A stretch of 21,181 nucleotides of DNA from Physocladia obscura. Taxonomy: Eukaryota > Chytridiomycota > Chytridiomycetes > Chytridiales > Chytriomycetaceae. Positions within the stretch are counted from its first letter, which is position 1, and each line of letters starts with the position of its first letter. The stretch is taken from assembly GCA_027596945.1 (NCBI GenBank), contig JADGJH010000318.1, positions 1-21,181 of the forward strand, read 5' to 3'. The translations under genes and the position numbers were made by a program. The notes beneath the pieces are model-generated. The model saw nothing but the letters and a program-made list of their open reading frames with translations, did no database searches and was not told the origin of the DNA. Below, piece after piece: positions 19,450-21,181 of this stretch.

Positions 19450-21181
19450 ATGGATTTTCTGAAATGGCTGCTGATTGCCGCACTCGCCGCACTAACACAC
19501 GCAGACTATTGGCTCAACGATATCACACATCGTGGCACAGTTGCTTTTGGGAGCTCATCTTACACCATCTTCAGAAACGTTTTGAATTACGGAGCAATAG
19601 GCACACAAACACACTCCCCACAAAATGAAACGCGAATCTGATTACTTGGTTCTTAAATTGAAACAGGAAACGGTGTTACGGACGACACGGCTGCTATTAA
19701 TGCTGCAATCAGTGCGGGTAGCCGCTGTGGACTTGGATGCGACTCTACCACAGTCACTCCAGCCATTATTTACTTTCCGCCTGGTACCTACCTCATTTCG
19801 TCCCCGCTGCTTCAGTACTACTATACTCAGATGATTGGTGACGCAAACAGTCTCCCTATTCTGAAAGCTTCATCCTCATTTTCTGGAATCGCTCTTATCG
19901 ATGCAGACCCATATACATCTGGAGGTGTAAATTGGTAATTCGTATTCATTACGCCTCTTCCCTAATCCGACAGCGTTTTTAATCGCATGATTAAACATTG
20001 GCGTTCGCGTTGCATCAGGTTTACGAACCAAAATAACTTTTTCCGTCAAGTTCGCAATTTTGTGATTGATTTGACAGGCTTGGCTTTGACGACTGGAACG
20101 GGTATTCACTGGCAGGTTTCCCAGGCCACAAGTCTGCAAAATATTTACTTTAAAATGATTGTCGGTGGTACGGGGAATGCACAGCAAGGAATCTTCATGG
20201 AAAACGGTTTGCAACTAATTTTTTTTTTTTTTTGTCATTTATTGGTCACAAGCCAAATAAATTCAACGAATCTCCAGGGTCTGGTGGATTTTTCTCAAAC
20301 CTCACATTCACTGGTGGAAACATTGGCATGGCCATTGGAAACCAACAGTTTACCACGCGTAGTCTAGTTTTCAACAACATCAACACCGCCGTCTTGATGA
20401 TCTGGGACTGGGGATGGACATTCAAAGGTCTCACTATCAACAACTGCGGTGTTGGAATCAACACGGCAGCTGGAACAGCTTCTGCTGAGAACATTGGCTC
20501 TGCCATAATACTTGACAGCACTTTCACCAACGTCAATGTCGGTATCACCACTTTTTACTCGTCATCTTCCATGCCAATCGGCGCTGGGGCACTTCGCATT
20601 GACAATGTCGACTTTGTCAACACGCCAATCGCAGTTTCTAGTTCTGGATCCACAGTACTTGCCGGAAATCAACTTGTTAGTGCTTGGAGTCAAGGGTACG
20701 TGTATACGGCGCCATCGACAGCATCCCGTTCGCAAGGAGTGGTGGCTGCTATTTCAAAACCTGCATCTTTGCTCTCGGGAACAAACATTTTTCAAAGAAA
20801 CAAGCCACAGTATGAATCATATTCATCCAGTCAGATTCTTAGTGCAAAAGCGAATGGATGTGCTGGTGAGTAAAAATATCGCGTCACTTCATTAATTCTA
20901 ACTCAAAATGATTTGTTTTTTGTTTCCAAAGGTGATGGAGTCACTGATGACACTGCTGCCATTCAAGCCCTTTTGAATTCAGCAACATCTTCTCAAGTCG
21001 TCTTTTTCGACCATGGTGCCTACCTTGTCAGCAGCACCATCACTGTTCCTGCCAACATTAAAATCACTGGTGAAATCTGGCCCATCATTCTGGCAAAAGG
21101 CACGGCATTCCAAAATGCGGCTGCTCCGGTCCCAGTGTGGAAAGTTGGAACAGCAGGCGAAACCGGAACAATCGAAATTTC
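19450..21181 (+). CDS. Secreted glucan 1,3-beta-glucosidase (GH55), 5' part
   Basis: Exo-beta-1,3-glucanase that releases glucose from the ends of beta-1,3-glucans such as fungal cell wall or callose. Exons: 19450-19600, 19667-19934, 20019-20206, 20278-20865, 20932 to the window end; about 481 residues seen of a family length near 750-800, so it is partial at the 3' side. The N-terminus is a signal peptide (MDFLKWLLIAALAALTHA, likely cleaved before DYW). GH55 landmarks: YWLNDITHRG, FRNVLNYGAIGNGVTDDTAA, YFPPGTYLISSPL, YYYTQMIGDAN, NNFFRQVRNFVIDLT, GIHWQVSQATSLQN, and WDWGWTFKGLTINNC. A second pectate-lyase-like beta-helix unit begins with GDGVTDDTAAIQ, repeating the opening of the first. The catalytic residue known in the family lies in the second half, mostly beyond the window. 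The first intron uses a GC donor (19601). Likely role: wall remodelling or feeding on glucan. Confidence 0.93.
19601..19666 (+). other. GC-AG intron 1 of the GH55 gene
   Basis: The boundary reads ATAG|GCACAC ... AAACAG|GAAACG. Only this removal restores the conserved FRNVLNYGAIGNGVTDDTAA segment (phase 1, G + GA). No GT in the 66-nt interval can replace the donor without losing conserved residues. Confidence 0.75.

Overview
The window is a compact, intron-rich eukaryotic nuclear segment, most likely from an early-diverging fungus (chytrid-like is my best guess; the sequence does not prove the phylum). Reasons: almost every gene is cut by short introns (I place 37, from 37 to 131 nt, nearly all GT-AG with T-rich 3' ends). 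Intergenic spaces are tens of bases. The proteins include a fungal-type BTB protein and a glycoside hydrolase family 55 exo-beta-1,3-glucanase, a family found mainly in fungi. I rebuilt every gene by joining exons so that reading frame, splice-site phase and family similarity all agree; each complete gene closes in frame.

Layout: (1) CUL3 cullin, minus, 167-3256, 8 exons. (2) Divergent from it, a polytopic membrane protein with a spermidine-synthase-like SAM-binding domain, plus, 3371-5254. (3) Convergent with that, a BTB/POZ protein of the fungal germ-cell-less-like type, minus, 5332-8607, with an unusual array of eleven basic-Ser/Thr motifs. (4) TMEM19/DUF92 membrane protein, minus, 8702-9918. 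(5) Quinolinate phosphoribosyltransferase (BNA6/QPRT), minus, 9965-11259. (6) A divergent SNF2-family ATPase with two Cys-rich insertions, plus, 11295-15028, whose ATG is only 35 bp from the QPRT ATG. (7) HAS1/DDX18 DEAD-box helicase for ribosome biogenesis, minus, 15120-17275. (8) An intronless GNAT acetyltransferase of bacterial-like type, minus, 17352-18923. (9) A 526-bp divergent intergenic region. (10) The 5' part of a secreted GH55 exo-beta-1,3-glucanase, plus, 19450 to the window end.

How the genes may relate: most are unrelated housekeeping genes packed together. The exception worth attention is CUL3 and a BTB protein about 2 kb apart: BTB proteins are the substrate adaptors of CUL3 ubiquitin ligases, so these two may act together (inference). 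Genes 3, 4 and 5 lie head to tail with 46- and 94-bp gaps, and genes 7 and 8 with 76 bp. The most unusual items are the BTB phospho-motif array, the divergent SNF2 protein with Cys clusters, a membrane-anchored spermidine-synthase fold that has lost a catalytic Asp, a GC-AG intron in the glucanase gene, and a 37-nt intron made almost wholly of ATT repeats.
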